This document shows positions 16,579 through 24,621 of a stretch of DNA of 64,000 bases, piece by piece. The position numbers and the translations under genes are program-made. Location of the stretch: the NCBI RefSeq assembly GCF_013752535.1, contig NZ_CP058348.1:2604001-2668000 (forward strand). Direction: 5' to 3'. Each line of letters starts with the position of its first letter. Within the stretch, counting starts at the first letter, position 1. The notes below the pieces were generated by a model that was not told where the DNA came from, did no database searches, and saw only the letters and a program-made list of their open reading frames with translations. The DNA comes from Bdellovibrio sp. KM01 (lineage in GTDB: Bacteria; Bdellovibrionota; Bdellovibrionia; Bdellovibrionales; Bdellovibrionaceae).

Positions 16579-16668
16579 AAAAAGGTACGGACTTACTTTC
16601 TCCCAAAGACACAGGTTTACTTGATGTAGTTCCTGATTTTTCGGGAGAAAGTAAGTCCGTACCTTTTT
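16579..16668. repeat. 26-bp perfect inverted repeat with 38-base loop
   Basis: Bases 16579-16604 (A5 then GGTACGGACTTACTTTCTCC plus one C) are an exact inverted copy of 16643-16668, separated by 38 bases. It lies between two convergent genes, after the terminator at 16543-16571. In both directions the structure ends in a T run, so it could terminate the minus-strand transporter gene, but stem and loop are longer than usual for a terminator. Confidence 0.9.
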
Positions 16669-16690
16669 CCTTCGGGTTCCCCCTTTTTTT

Positions 16691-17977
16691 TTACAGAACC
16701 CATAGGCAAAAAATTGCCACGGCTGTTGGCGCAAGTGCTGCAACCAACAAATTCAACGGCTTAATTCCGCCCGGAAATTTATGACTTAACACCGAATAGC
16801 CTGCAGCATTCGGAGCGTTCGCGATAATTGTTAATCCCCCGCCCGCCAAAGCTCCTGCCACCAAGGCATATTTACTGGAATCAGAAAGATCGACTTGAGA
16901 CCCCAAGTACGTCAAAGCTGCGTTGTCAGTAATCGCTGTTAACAGTGCCGCTCCTTTAAATAAAACAGCATCATTCATTTTACTCAACAAAGGTGCGAGC
17001 CACCATTTTTGGAAGGAACCAAACTGTATGATCCCACCCAGAAATAAAGAGACCAACAGACTTTCTTTTAATCGTAAAGAATCTTGATAACGAATCGTCA
17101 CAGAGGCTACCCCAAGGAATAACAGGAAAATTCCCAGGAAGGCATTGCGATGATGTCCGGTGATGACGATTCCAGCAAGAAACAAAAGATGAATCACGAT
17201 CACTTGCCAAGGAATAGTTGCATGAGAATGCGCCAGACGTGTCTCAACCTCTTTCAAAGTGATGCATCCTTCTTTGAATTCTTTGCGGAAAATCAAAACC
17301 AGACCGATCGAATTGATGATGACGGCGATGGCCGACTTCCAACCGAAATGTGTGGCGACGAAAGAAAAATCCCATCCCCATTTGGATGCAACCATCAAAA
17401 TAGGTGGAGCTGCGAAAGGTGTGAGTGCTCCCCCAATAGAAACATTGACGAATAAAACCGCAATCAAGGCATAGATCAATTTATTCGATTCTTTTTGCAG
17501 CATTGCATTTAGCATGAATGCTGTCACAGTCATCGCTGCTGGCTCCGTAATAAAGCTTCCAGTCAACGGACCTAAAATCAAAACAACGGCAAGATCCGTT
17601 GATACAGCTGGAGTTTTAAAAACACGCTGAACTCCCGAACTGATGGCCAAAATCGTCTGGCGAGCCACAGTCAATACCGGGCGAGTTGAACACACCACCA
17701 TGATCGCAAAGATAAAGAACGGCTCCGTAAAATCCAAAGAGTTCTGATATGTGATAGCGGGAGTCCAACCTTCCAGGGCAATGTAAACCGCCATGAAAAG
17801 ACTGGCCCAGATCGCAAATACGACTTCGATTTCACCCAAAAGATGCAATACTCCACGCATAAGGGAGTCTTTCGGAAAATGATGAGACCAGTGCAGAATT
17901 TTCCCGACAAGGAATGTGTGAATAACTGCAAGGGCAAAAAATGCGGTACCAATAAGCTCAAGTGTTGTGTACGTCAT
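16691..17977 (-). CDS. Putative Na+/H+ antiporter family membrane protein (ion transporter superfamily)
   Basis: The 428-residue protein has about eleven to twelve transmembrane helices. Two re-entrant-type motifs stand out: VLILGPLTGSFITEPAAMTV near residue 140 and GGALTPFAAPPILMVASKWG near residue 190, with a related LLTAITDNAALTYLGSQ and GGLTIIANAPNAAGYSV in the second half. This two-fold pattern fits the ion-transporter superfamily and the Pfam putative Na+/H+ antiporter family (PF07399). Transported ion is not known. The ribosome site is weak. It ends convergently with the Ala/Lys-rich gene. Confidence 0.82.
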   Translation of the reverse strand: MTYTTLELIGTAFFALAVIHTFLVGKILHWSHHFPKDSLMRGVLHLLGEIEVVFAIWASLFMAVYIALEGWTPAITYQNSLDFTEPFFIFAIMVVCSTRPVLTVARQTILAISSGVQRVFKTPAVSTDLAVVLILGPLTGSFITEPAAMTVTAFMLNAMLQKESNKLIYALIAVLFVNVSIGGALTPFAAPPILMVASKWGWDFSFVATHFGWKSAIAVIINSIGLVLIFRKEFKEGCITLKEVETRLAHSHATIPWQVIVIHLLFLAGIVITGHHRNAFLGIFLLFLGVASVTIRYQDSLRLKESLLVSLFLGGIIQFGSFQKWWLAPLLSKMNDAVLFKGAALLTAITDNAALTYLGSQVDLSDSSKYALVAGALAGGGLTIIANAPNAAGYSVLSHKFPGGIKPLNLLVAALAPTAVAIFCLWVL

Positions 17978-18000
17978 GAGTAGATTCTACTCACAGAATG

Positions 18001-18909
18001 CTATACGTGTCTAAAAAAACTGCTCACGAGTTGCTGGATTTCATTTTTGAATTCCAACTTTTCCAACCAACGAGCAGGAATGGCTTGCGAACCATAGAAG
18101 GCTCCACACAAAACACCCGCCACAGCTCCGCAGGAATCAGAATCATCCCCGCGATTTACCACAGACACCAAAGCATCTTCCAAATTGTCGTACTTCATGA
18201 ATGCCCACAGCCCCGCACAAAGTGTGTCGACGCAGAAACCAGATGTGGCAAGATTTTCCCAAGAAATATCAGGAATCGCTTTTAACTTTTGATAAACAAA
18301 TGGACTGATTTTTTCCGCTTCCGTTAAGGCGATGGCGAATACTTCTTGCTTGGATATTCCCGCCAGAGCCGCCTTCACAGTGGGAATGAAAATCAAATCC
18401 GTATCCACACAGTGTTGATGACCATGAGTCATTTTAGTTTGCGTGATCATGATTTCATGAAGGCCGTGAGTTTTTTCACTGCCGTAAACCCCCACCGCAT
18501 TTTCAGCAAGCAATGCCAGAGGCGCCACGCGCATGATCGAACCATTGCCTTGAAATTCGTTATTCACAAATCCACATTCACGCAAAGCTTTGCCGGCTTT
18601 CAGATTCTGCAAACCTTTGATCGTCGTTGTGCCAATGTCAGGTGGATTGCTGGCAAACCAAGTCAGCATTTCTGATTTTAAAATGTCGAAGGAAATTTCT
18701 TGGCTGTTTTGAAGTGCGCGCAAAACCCCCAACATCAAGTCGGTGTCATCGGTTGCTTCACCAGGAGCCCAGTTAAACTTGCCGCCTCCAACAATTTCCG
18801 TTTTGGTATTCCAGGCTGGCTGTGGCGGCAAAAATTCCCAAGGAGCCCCAAGAGAGTCTCCCGCATGAAGGCCCCACAACATCCCTAAAACTCTATCTTG
18901 ATAAAACAT
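18001..18909 (-). CDS. ADP-ribosylglycohydrolase family protein (DraG-like)
   Basis: The 302-residue protein carries the metal-binding motifs of the ADP-ribosyl-glycohydrolase family: GLHAGDSLGAPWEF, GEATDDTDLMLG, GNGSIMRVAPLALL, and RGDDSDSCGAVAGVLCGAFYG. These enzymes remove ADP-ribose from proteins or small molecules using two Mg2+ or Mn2+ ions. Target unknown. The start is the ATG at 18909 with an AGGGG ribosome site; a TTG one codon earlier is possible. The ribosome site lies right next to one arm of the palindromic element at 18918-19022, so that element may affect translation. Confidence 0.92.
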   Translation of the reverse strand: MFYQDRVLGMLWGLHAGDSLGAPWEFLPPQPAWNTKTEIVGGGKFNWAPGEATDDTDLMLGVLRALQNSQEISFDILKSEMLTWFASNPPDIGTTTIKGLQNLKAGKALRECGFVNNEFQGNGSIMRVAPLALLAENAVGVYGSEKTHGLHEIMITQTKMTHGHQHCVDTDLIFIPTVKAALAGISKQEVFAIALTEAEKISPFVYQKLKAIPDISWENLATSGFCVDTLCAGLWAFMKYDNLEDALVSVVNRGDDSDSCGAVAGVLCGAFYGSQAIPARWLEKLEFKNEIQQLVSSFFRHV

Positions 18910-18917
18910 CAAAACCC

Positions 18918-19022
18918 CTAGTGTGCCGATAAATAAGTTTTATCAAGGCGCAAGAAGGAAGCTGTACAAGCGTACAGCGACGACGCAGCAACGCAGAGAA
19001 AACTTATTTAGCGGAACACTAG
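18918..19022. repeat. Palindromic element, copy 1
   Basis: Outer arms at 18918-18941 and 18999-19022 are inverted copies over 24 bases with two mismatches. The 57-base core (18942-18998) begins ATCAAGGCGCAAGA and ends GACGACGCAGCAACGCAGAG, with an inner hairpin GCTGTAC-AAGC-GTACAGC. Core ends are the same in the copy at 50111-50190, while the stem sequences differ but still pair. The right arm contains the stop codon of the minus-strand nuclease gene. Confidence 0.88.
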
Positions 19023-19882
19023 TGGCAAAGATTTGCGTTGTCAGCCATAAACTGGCGCTGTGCCTGCAACTCTCCAACAGAGTATTGAAACATATTCAGA
19101 TCACAGCCATTTTGTTGGATTAATGATTCCACGGCCAATTTTTCTGGCGGAGTCAGTCCCAAATCCCAGATCAATTTTACTTTCAACCATTGTTGCAAGT
19201 ACTGACAGCGGTAAGCTTGGTTTGGCGGCATGTACCCCTGAGGAGTGCTATCACTCTTAGACATGTTTTCATGACCGTCTGTGGAAACCAGATGGAAATT
19301 GTTTCCTAAGAAGTTCGCGTAAAGACAACGTTTGGAATAGTTCCACTTGTGCGCACCGCTGACATAGGCATTTTTCAAAGGAACAAAATGGTCGATTTGA
19401 ATATCCGCGGCATCGTGAACAGTCGCACCTGTATACGGTTCGTCCCATTCTCCGCTGCGAACAGTGCAACCTGCTGTATTGTAAGTGACGGGAACTTTGG
19501 AATCGCGAACTAAAACCAGGCCACGAGTGTTCAAGCAGGTGTGATCTTCACTAGGACGTATCCACGTTCCAAAATGCTGCTTGCGGTTATAAGCCTGTCC
19601 CACATTTCCGAAGTCTTCGTTGTGATGATCGAAATGCAAAAGTGAAATAACGGCGGCCTTAATCTCAACCGATGGAGCAGCAGCGTCAAATATTTCCTGG
19701 ATGGTTTGCAGAGGGTCAACAGAGGTATTTGTGGGAGTAGCCGAGAAAGAAGGCAACGTCGTGACAGTATAATACTCACTGAATTGCTGGTTGTTTCCAC
19801 TCACATCAGAGAGCAGATCTTCCCTAGCATGCACACTCACCGCACAGATCGATACAAGCGCTCCGACTAGAAGCTTCTTCAT
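19019..19882 (-). CDS. Secreted HNH-type nuclease (DUF1524-like)
   Basis: The 287-residue protein has a signal peptide (MKKLLVGALVSICAVSVHA) and a C-terminal HNH domain: IQIDHFVPLKNAYVSGAHKW with the catalytic His, an N-x3-HLVS-x-DGHENMSKSD stretch with the Asn and following residues, and a PNQAYRCQYLQQWLKVK helix. This is the pattern of exported HNH nucleases of the DUF1524/GmrSD-like group. An exported nuclease in a predator could digest prey DNA; that role is inference. The stop codon lies inside the right arm of the palindromic element. Confidence 0.88.
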   Translation of the reverse strand: MKKLLVGALVSICAVSVHAREDLLSDVSGNNQQFSEYYTVTTLPSFSATPTNTSVDPLQTIQEIFDAAAPSVEIKAAVISLLHFDHHNEDFGNVGQAYNRKQHFGTWIRPSEDHTCLNTRGLVLVRDSKVPVTYNTAGCTVRSGEWDEPYTGATVHDAADIQIDHFVPLKNAYVSGAHKWNYSKRCLYANFLGNNFHLVSTDGHENMSKSDSTPQGYMPPNQAYRCQYLQQWLKVKLIWDLGLTPPEKLAVESLIQQNGCDLNMFQYSVGELQAQRQFMADNANLCH

Positions 19883-20022
19883 CTCATGCCCCTCTTATTC
19901 ACAAGACGTCCTTGTCTTGTATTATTTGGCGTATATAACCATTAAAGAAGGACCAAAGTACTAAAGCAACATTATTATTGTTAGAGTTCTGTCAGATCCC
20001 TTGCAGCCTAGAAAGAGGCATT

Positions 20023-21042
20023 ATGTTACGCGCTGGACGCTTCCGCCATCGTTTGCTTGACGAAACATTTTTGGAAAATCACTCTGCTCAAGCGGTGCGC
20101 TCCTTAACGCCTTTCGTGCAAATGTGGACGTCGCAAAAAATCAGCGACGAGGAAATGGTAGGCGCCTATTTATTGACCTTCACTTTTCTGCGCAGACCCA
20201 CGGATTTCCTGGGAGGCTTGCACAATCTTCCCCTCCCTCGGAATCATTCTCGTGGAGTAAGTGGAAACCTGATTGTTTCAACGCTGCGCCAAACTTTACC
20301 GGAAGAATTAAACGCAGCAAAAAGCTTACGCCCCCTGGAAACCGACGGCGACTTTGTGATGACCTTTACGGGCCACAGCTGGCGTTCGATTCCATTTTCA
20401 GTTCAAAAAAGCTTGAGTGCCTGGAAAGCAGGACTCTACCCCCTGAATCTTTTGACTCACCTGCCGACCGCCGACGATGTGTTACTGATGCAAGCTCAAG
20501 GACAACGTTGTGTGAGCATGCTGCTAAAGCCCGACGAGATTCATTCCTTTGTCGAAGAGGGCCGCGATGTTTTGGGCTTTATCGTGCATGACTTAATCCA
20601 TGCCGATCACTTCTTTAACGATCCGTTACGCGCTCAGGCTCAGGTTCATTTTTGCCAGAAGTTACTTGAAGTATTGAAGCTACCTGCGATTCAACACATG
20701 CTTTTTGTCGACGAGGTCTTTCGCAAGGAATTCCACTATCTGATGTCGGATATGAACTCCGTTCCGCTGCATTTACTTAAGACCTTGAAGGCTGTTTTGT
20801 TAGGATACTTCAAACGCCAGCACAATACTGATATGAAGCAGGCTCTGCCGGTCACTTCAGAAAAACACTTTGCCGAATGTTACCGTCAGGTTTTAGCGGC
20901 CTGGAATTTTTCCGCGCTGGAATTTGCTGCCGCCCAACGCCTGAACACCCCCCACTTTCAATATCCAACCGACAGTGTGCTTTTGGATCAGGCCCTTGGT
21001 AAAAATCATTCGCCAACTGAAAACTATTTGGTAATCTCTTAA
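20023..21042 (+). CDS. Conserved-looking hypothetical cytoplasmic protein
   Basis: The start is the ATG at 20023, with AAAGAGG upstream; a TTG at 19978 is in frame without a ribosome site. The 339-residue product has no signal peptide or TM helix. It is rich in Leu, His and Phe. A segment VLGFIVHDLIHADHFFNDP has a His/Asp cluster that could bind metal, but I know no family with this pattern. It ends two bases before the Crp/Fnr-type gene, so the two form an operon. Confidence 0.78.
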   Translation: MLRAGRFRHRLLDETFLENHSAQAVRSLTPFVQMWTSQKISDEEMVGAYLLTFTFLRRPTDFLGGLHNLPLPRNHSRGVSGNLIVSTLRQTLPEELNAAKSLRPLETDGDFVMTFTGHSWRSIPFSVQKSLSAWKAGLYPLNLLTHLPTADDVLLMQAQGQRCVSMLLKPDEIHSFVEEGRDVLGFIVHDLIHADHFFNDPLRAQAQVHFCQKLLEVLKLPAIQHMLFVDEVFRKEFHYLMSDMNSVPLHLLKTLKAVLLGYFKRQHNTDMKQALPVTSEKHFAECYRQVLAAWNFSALEFAAAQRLNTPHFQYPTDSVLLDQALGKNHSPTENYLVIS

Positions 21043-21044
21043 GT

Positions 21045-21656
21045 ATGCAACTTAAGGAACTTCTCGATAAAGCCCAGACCCTACGACGCTTCAAAGCAGG
21101 CCAAGTCATATTCGAAGCCGGCGGCGAACCTCAGGGACTCTACAAAGTTCACGAAGGTTTGATCAAACTCGATTCAACCTCAGCCAGTGGTGCCGCTCAC
21201 ACATTAAGACTGATCGGCCCCGAAGGCTTGGTCGGCTACCGCGCTTTATTCGCGGGAGAAAACTATTACGCCACCGCGATTGCCGTCGAAGAATCCGTCC
21301 TTTCTTTCGTCTCAAAAAACGAAATCTTAGTCCTTTTCCGCGATCACCCCGAAGCCGCCATGCAATTCTTGGAATTCCTATCGCGCGACCTGCGTTTAGC
21401 AGAATCCAAATGGACCGGCCAAATGGACAAAGACGCCGCTGCCAGAATCGCGGACGCCTTGTTGTTCCTCCAACAAAACTTCCCTCAACAAAACTGGACA
21501 CGAAAAGAAATTGCCCAATGGGCCGGAACAACGCCAGAGACAGTCATTAGAACCCTAGCCACTTTCGAAAAAGAAGGCATCATTGACCAATCCTCTGGCA
21601 GAACAATCCAAATAAAAAACCGCGAACTTCTTCTCTCCAAGTCCGCCGAAGAATAA
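21045..21656 (+). CDS. Crp/Fnr-family transcriptional regulator
   Basis: A 203-residue regulator with an N-terminal cyclic-nucleotide-binding fold (FKAGQVIFEAGGEPQGLYKV, EGLVGYRALFAGENYYATAI) and a C-terminal winged helix with WTRKEIAQWAGTTPETVIRT as the recognition helix. The residues that bind cAMP in Crp (Arg-Ser-Ala pattern) are replaced by AGENYYATAIAVEE, so cAMP is unlikely to be the ligand. No Fnr-type Cys cluster is present either. The effector is unknown. It is co-transcribed with the preceding hypothetical gene. Confidence 0.9.
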   Translation: MQLKELLDKAQTLRRFKAGQVIFEAGGEPQGLYKVHEGLIKLDSTSASGAAHTLRLIGPEGLVGYRALFAGENYYATAIAVEESVLSFVSKNEILVLFRDHPEAAMQFLEFLSRDLRLAESKWTGQMDKDAAARIADALLFLQQNFPQQNWTRKEIAQWAGTTPETVIRTLATFEKEGIIDQSSGRTIQIKNRELLLSKSAEE

Positions 21657-21851
21657 AACTAAATCTCGATCCGTTCGCACGGCACCGTGAGCTAAATTTC
21701 TAATACGCAAGGAATGTGATCTGACTTAGTGTTGGGTCCATTGTGTATCGTCAGCACTTAAAAAAAGAATTCTCGTTTTCCTTGTTCCACCTGAAAACTA
21801 GGGTTTAGCCTAAGATCAGTTTTCAAAAGGCTCAAACTGACAGGAGGATTT

Positions 21852-23189
21852 ATGCTGTCCCGATTTAACAAGGTGATTCTGGCATCGACTTTTGCTGCAG
21901 GCTTTATTGGCTGCGCAAGCACTCCGCCCAATGTGGTTTCAATTCCTACAACTGCGAATCCGACGACGGAAATTGCCCGTACGGAAGAAATGTTGAACGA
22001 CGCTCGAGCAAAACAAATGAATGTTCTTTCTCCTGATAACTTCAAAGACGCGGAAAAAACATTAAACAAGGCCAAAGAATATCAGGCCAAGAAAAAACCG
22101 ACTGAAAAAATTCTGGAACAAGTCGCCTACTCTCGTGCATGGTTGCAACAAGGCGAAAACAAATCTGATATCTCTAAAAAATCTTTAGGCGAAATCACCG
22201 ACGCCCGTACCGGCGCACTTAAAGCCAATGCCCCTCAGATGTATCCTAAAGAATGGAAGAAACTGGAAAGCAAACTGCAAAACATCACCAAAGATGTGGA
22301 AAACGGCAGTTTGACGGCGGCGGATAAAAAAGGAGCAGACCTGGTGGCTTCTTACCGTACGATCGAACGTGATTCTGTGGCCAAGCAATACTTGGGTCGC
22401 GCTAAAATGACTATTGATGAGGCTGAAAAAGATAAAGCCGCTGAAAAAGCGCCGAAGTCTTTGGCTTTAGCTCAGGCGAAATACAACCAGTCCCTGAACT
22501 TCATTGGCCAAGATCCACGCAACACGGCTGCTATTTCGAAAATCGCCGAAGATGCAAATCGCGAAGCTGAACATTTAGCCGAAGTGATGAGCAAAGTAAA
22601 TGCGGGTAACTCGGAAGCTTTGGTTTTGCAAAACGAACGACAACAAAAAATGATCACCAGCCTGAATAAAGAAACCAAAGCCCAAGCCCGCGAATTGACA
22701 GCGGCTGAAAAACAATTGGAAGCAGCGAAACAACAGGAAGCTGAACTCGCTCGACAGCAAGCTTTGGCGGACACAGCAGATAAACTTCGTAAAGAACTTC
22801 GCCCCAACGAAGCTGAAGTCTTCACCCAAGATGGTAAAGTCATGGTACGCCTTAAAGGCCTGAATTTTGCCAGCGGCAAAGCCAACCTGACTCCGAAAAA
22901 CAAAGCATTGCTGCAAAAAGTGGAAACAGCTTTGAATGACGTGCCGACGGCAAAAATCGAAGTACAAGGTCATACAGACTCTACGGGTGCGACAGAAGCG
23001 AACATGAGAATCTCTGAAGCCCGTGCAAAAACAGTGCAAAAACAACTGATCGCGAATGGTGCGTCTTCCAGTCAAGTAGACGCCGTTGGCTTGGGTGAAG
23101 AGCGCCCTATCAGCAACAACAACACGGCTGCGGGACGCGCACAAAACAGACGTATTGACCTTGTGATTGAGCCTAAAATCCAGGAGTAG
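21852..23189 (+). CDS. OmpA-domain outer-membrane lipoprotein with coiled-coil stalk
   Basis: The 445-residue protein has a signal peptide with lipobox FIGC, a long Ala/Lys/Glu-rich helical region (about residues 40-300, DUF4398-like at its start), and a C-terminal OmpA/Pal domain: VRLKGLNFASGKANLTPKNK, KIEVQGHTDSTGATEANMRI, ISEARAKTVQKQLI and GRAQNRRIDLVI. The OmpA domain binds peptidoglycan, so the protein should tie the outer membrane to the wall with a helical spacer. The start has an AGGAGG ribosome site. A CsbD-like gene follows after 3 bases. Confidence 0.93.
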   Translation: MLSRFNKVILASTFAAGFIGCASTPPNVVSIPTTANPTTEIARTEEMLNDARAKQMNVLSPDNFKDAEKTLNKAKEYQAKKKPTEKILEQVAYSRAWLQQGENKSDISKKSLGEITDARTGALKANAPQMYPKEWKKLESKLQNITKDVENGSLTAADKKGADLVASYRTIERDSVAKQYLGRAKMTIDEAEKDKAAEKAPKSLALAQAKYNQSLNFIGQDPRNTAAISKIAEDANREAEHLAEVMSKVNAGNSEALVLQNERQQKMITSLNKETKAQARELTAAEKQLEAAKQQEAELARQQALADTADKLRKELRPNEAEVFTQDGKVMVRLKGLNFASGKANLTPKNKALLQKVETALNDVPTAKIEVQGHTDSTGATEANMRISEARAKTVQKQLIANGASSSQVDAVGLGEERPISNNNTAAGRAQNRRIDLVIEPKIQE

Positions 23190-23192
23190 TTT

Positions 23193-23504
23193 ATGACACA
23201 TCTACCGGGCCATGCTTGGCAGGACTTGAAAAAAGAGCTTATGGAAAAATGGCATGAGCTGACGGAGAACGATCTAGACAGTACTCGGGGAAACACTCAC
23301 TCCATCGTGGATTTATTGGAAAGAAAGGTGGGTATGAGAATCGAAGAAGCCAGCGAACGATTTGCGGAAATCGCCTCACACTATCATCTTTATGATGAAC
23401 CAGAGGAGGAAGAACAAACTCCGAAGGCAGCCACGGAAGAACGTACGATGGAACTTTCGCCTAAAAAGCCAAGTCCCCGTCCCGATGTACTGCCAAAACC
23501 ATAA
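23193..23504 (+). CDS. CsbD-like stress protein
   Basis: This 103-residue protein follows the CsbD/YjbJ pattern: a Trp near residue 9, then LKKELMEKWHELTENDLDST, RGN, and IVDLLERKVGMRIEEASERF. In enterics YjbJ is abundant in general stress. The C-terminal third is a Pro/Glu/Lys-rich tail not found in short CsbD proteins. The ribosome site AGGAG overlaps the stop of the OmpA-type gene, so they are co-transcribed. A paralogue is encoded at 53053-53391. Its molecular function is not known. Confidence 0.75.
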   Translation: MTHLPGHAWQDLKKELMEKWHELTENDLDSTRGNTHSIVDLLERKVGMRIEEASERFAEIASHYHLYDEPEEEEQTPKAATEERTMELSPKKPSPRPDVLPKP

Positions 23505-23505
23505 C

Positions 23506-24168
23506 TTAAGGGGTCCCGTCTTGCAGGCGGGACTCTGACTCGCGATTTACGGTCACAAAGGAACAAGGAATTGAATTTAGAATCTGCTGCTCTCCATGGG
23601 ACTTTTTTATCAGCTGAAGCAGGTCGGCTTTCTTGTCCTGTTTTTTCACGAACACCATCAAGCCGTCTTCTTTTAATTGCGCAAAGATCTTGTGAGGCAT
23701 TTCAGAAGAACCGGCCGTAAAAATGATACGATCATAAGGAGCTTCCGGCTCATAGCCCTCAAAACCATCGCCCGTGAATATTTTGGCATTGGTAATACGC
23801 ATTTGATCCAGAATCCCACGCGCGCGATCCGCGACTTCCGGGATGATTTCAGAGCTCACGACTTTTCCCTGAGGACCCACGATATATGACATCAAAGCTG
23901 TGTTCCAACCTGAGCCGGCGCCCAGTTCAAAAACTTTGTGTCCAGGTGCGAGCTGCAACATATCCAAAATTCGCATAACGAAACTTGGTTGCGAAATGGT
24001 CGAAACAAAGGCGCCCTTTTTGTAGAGCAACAGAGGTGCATCTTCGTAGGCTTCCTGAAGGGTGTATTCCGGCACAAACAAGTGACGTGGATAACGGTAG
24101 TAAGCCTCCACAACTTGTTCTGACAGCGGGAGAGATTTTTTCAGAAGTAAATCCTGATATTGTTCCAT
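23506..24168 (-). CDS. pcm: Protein-L-isoaspartate O-methyltransferase
   Basis: The 220-residue enzyme repairs isoaspartyl residues in damaged proteins using S-adenosylmethionine. It shows PRHLFVPEYTLQEAYEDAPL, TISQPSFVMRILDML, the SAM-binding VFELGAGSGWNTALMSYIV, the acidic VVSSEIIPEVADRA, and YDRIIFTAGSSEMPHKIFAQL. These match the PCMT family in order and spacing; the length is typical of bacterial Pcm. It converges with the CsbD-like gene with a one-base gap and is divergent from the oxyR remnant. Confidence 0.93.
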   Translation of the reverse strand: MEQYQDLLLKKSLPLSEQVVEAYYRYPRHLFVPEYTLQEAYEDAPLLLYKKGAFVSTISQPSFVMRILDMLQLAPGHKVFELGAGSGWNTALMSYIVGPQGKVVSSEIIPEVADRARGILDQMRITNAKIFTGDGFEGYEPEAPYDRIIFTAGSSEMPHKIFAQLKEDGLMVFVKKQDKKADLLQLIKKSHGEQQILNSIPCSFVTVNRESESRLQDGTP

Positions 24169-24221
24169 CTTGAAATCCTTATTTCCCTTGCGCCAAAAAT
24201 CCCCAGAGGCACGATGAATTC

Positions 24222-24492
24222 ATGACACTCACTCAACTGGAATACATTCTGGCGGTTGGAGACACGGGAAGTTTTAGCCAAGCTGCTTCTCAGTGTCACG
24301 TTACACAACCTACACCTAACATGCAGATTCTTCCGATCCTCCGTCGCTGACTTTTCGCCTGAACATTCTTTGTTACAGAAAAAACATGTCGATGAATCAG
24401 ATCTGTCATTAAATGAAATGTTATTCCTCAGCGAAGGCCACTGTTTCCGGGAGCAAAGTTCAGGTCCGTACAAGAACAAAAAACTTAAATAG
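24222..24492 (+). pseudogene. oxyR: Degenerate oxyR (LysR family) remnant
   Basis: From ATG 24222 the frame encodes MTLTQLEYILAVGDTGSFSQ followed by AASQCHVTQPTPNMQ, an almost perfect LysR-type helix-turn-helix of the OxyR branch, then diverges and stops at 24348-24350. In a different frame the next bases encode LSPEHSLLQKKHVDESDLSL and NEMLFLSEGHCFREQ, which matches the OxyR regulatory domain with its LL-E/D-GHC-x-R-x-Q block containing the redox-active Cys. About 130 residues between the two parts are missing, and everything after the GHC block is lost. I read this as an internal deletion plus frameshift and 3-prime truncation, just upstream of dps. Confidence 0.85.
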
Positions 24493-24519
24493 CAGAAGTT
24501 AATCCGTGCTTTATAACAT

Positions 24520-24556
24520 ATAGATATAGCCTATACATTTCATAACAAAAGAAGAT
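24520..24556 (+). promoter_or_regulatory. OxyR-box-like motif upstream of dps
   Basis: ATAG at 24520-24523, seven bases, then CTAT at 24531-24534 is an exact match to one half of the OxyR consensus (ATAG-N7-CTAT). Seven bases later comes ATAA, and seven bases after that AGAT, a weak second half. It lies about 88 bases before the dps start. Confidence 0.45.
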
Positions 24557-24621
24557 TATTCATTTCCTTCAAGTGGGCCTATCCTGTGTTTGTGATTGAT
24601 TACTTGCCCTAGGAGGACACT

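Noticed and set aside
24256-24492. Independent 78-residue gene
   Set aside because: Its later part matches the OxyR regulatory domain and the earlier part is the out-of-frame helix-turn-helix region, so it is part of a decayed oxyR.
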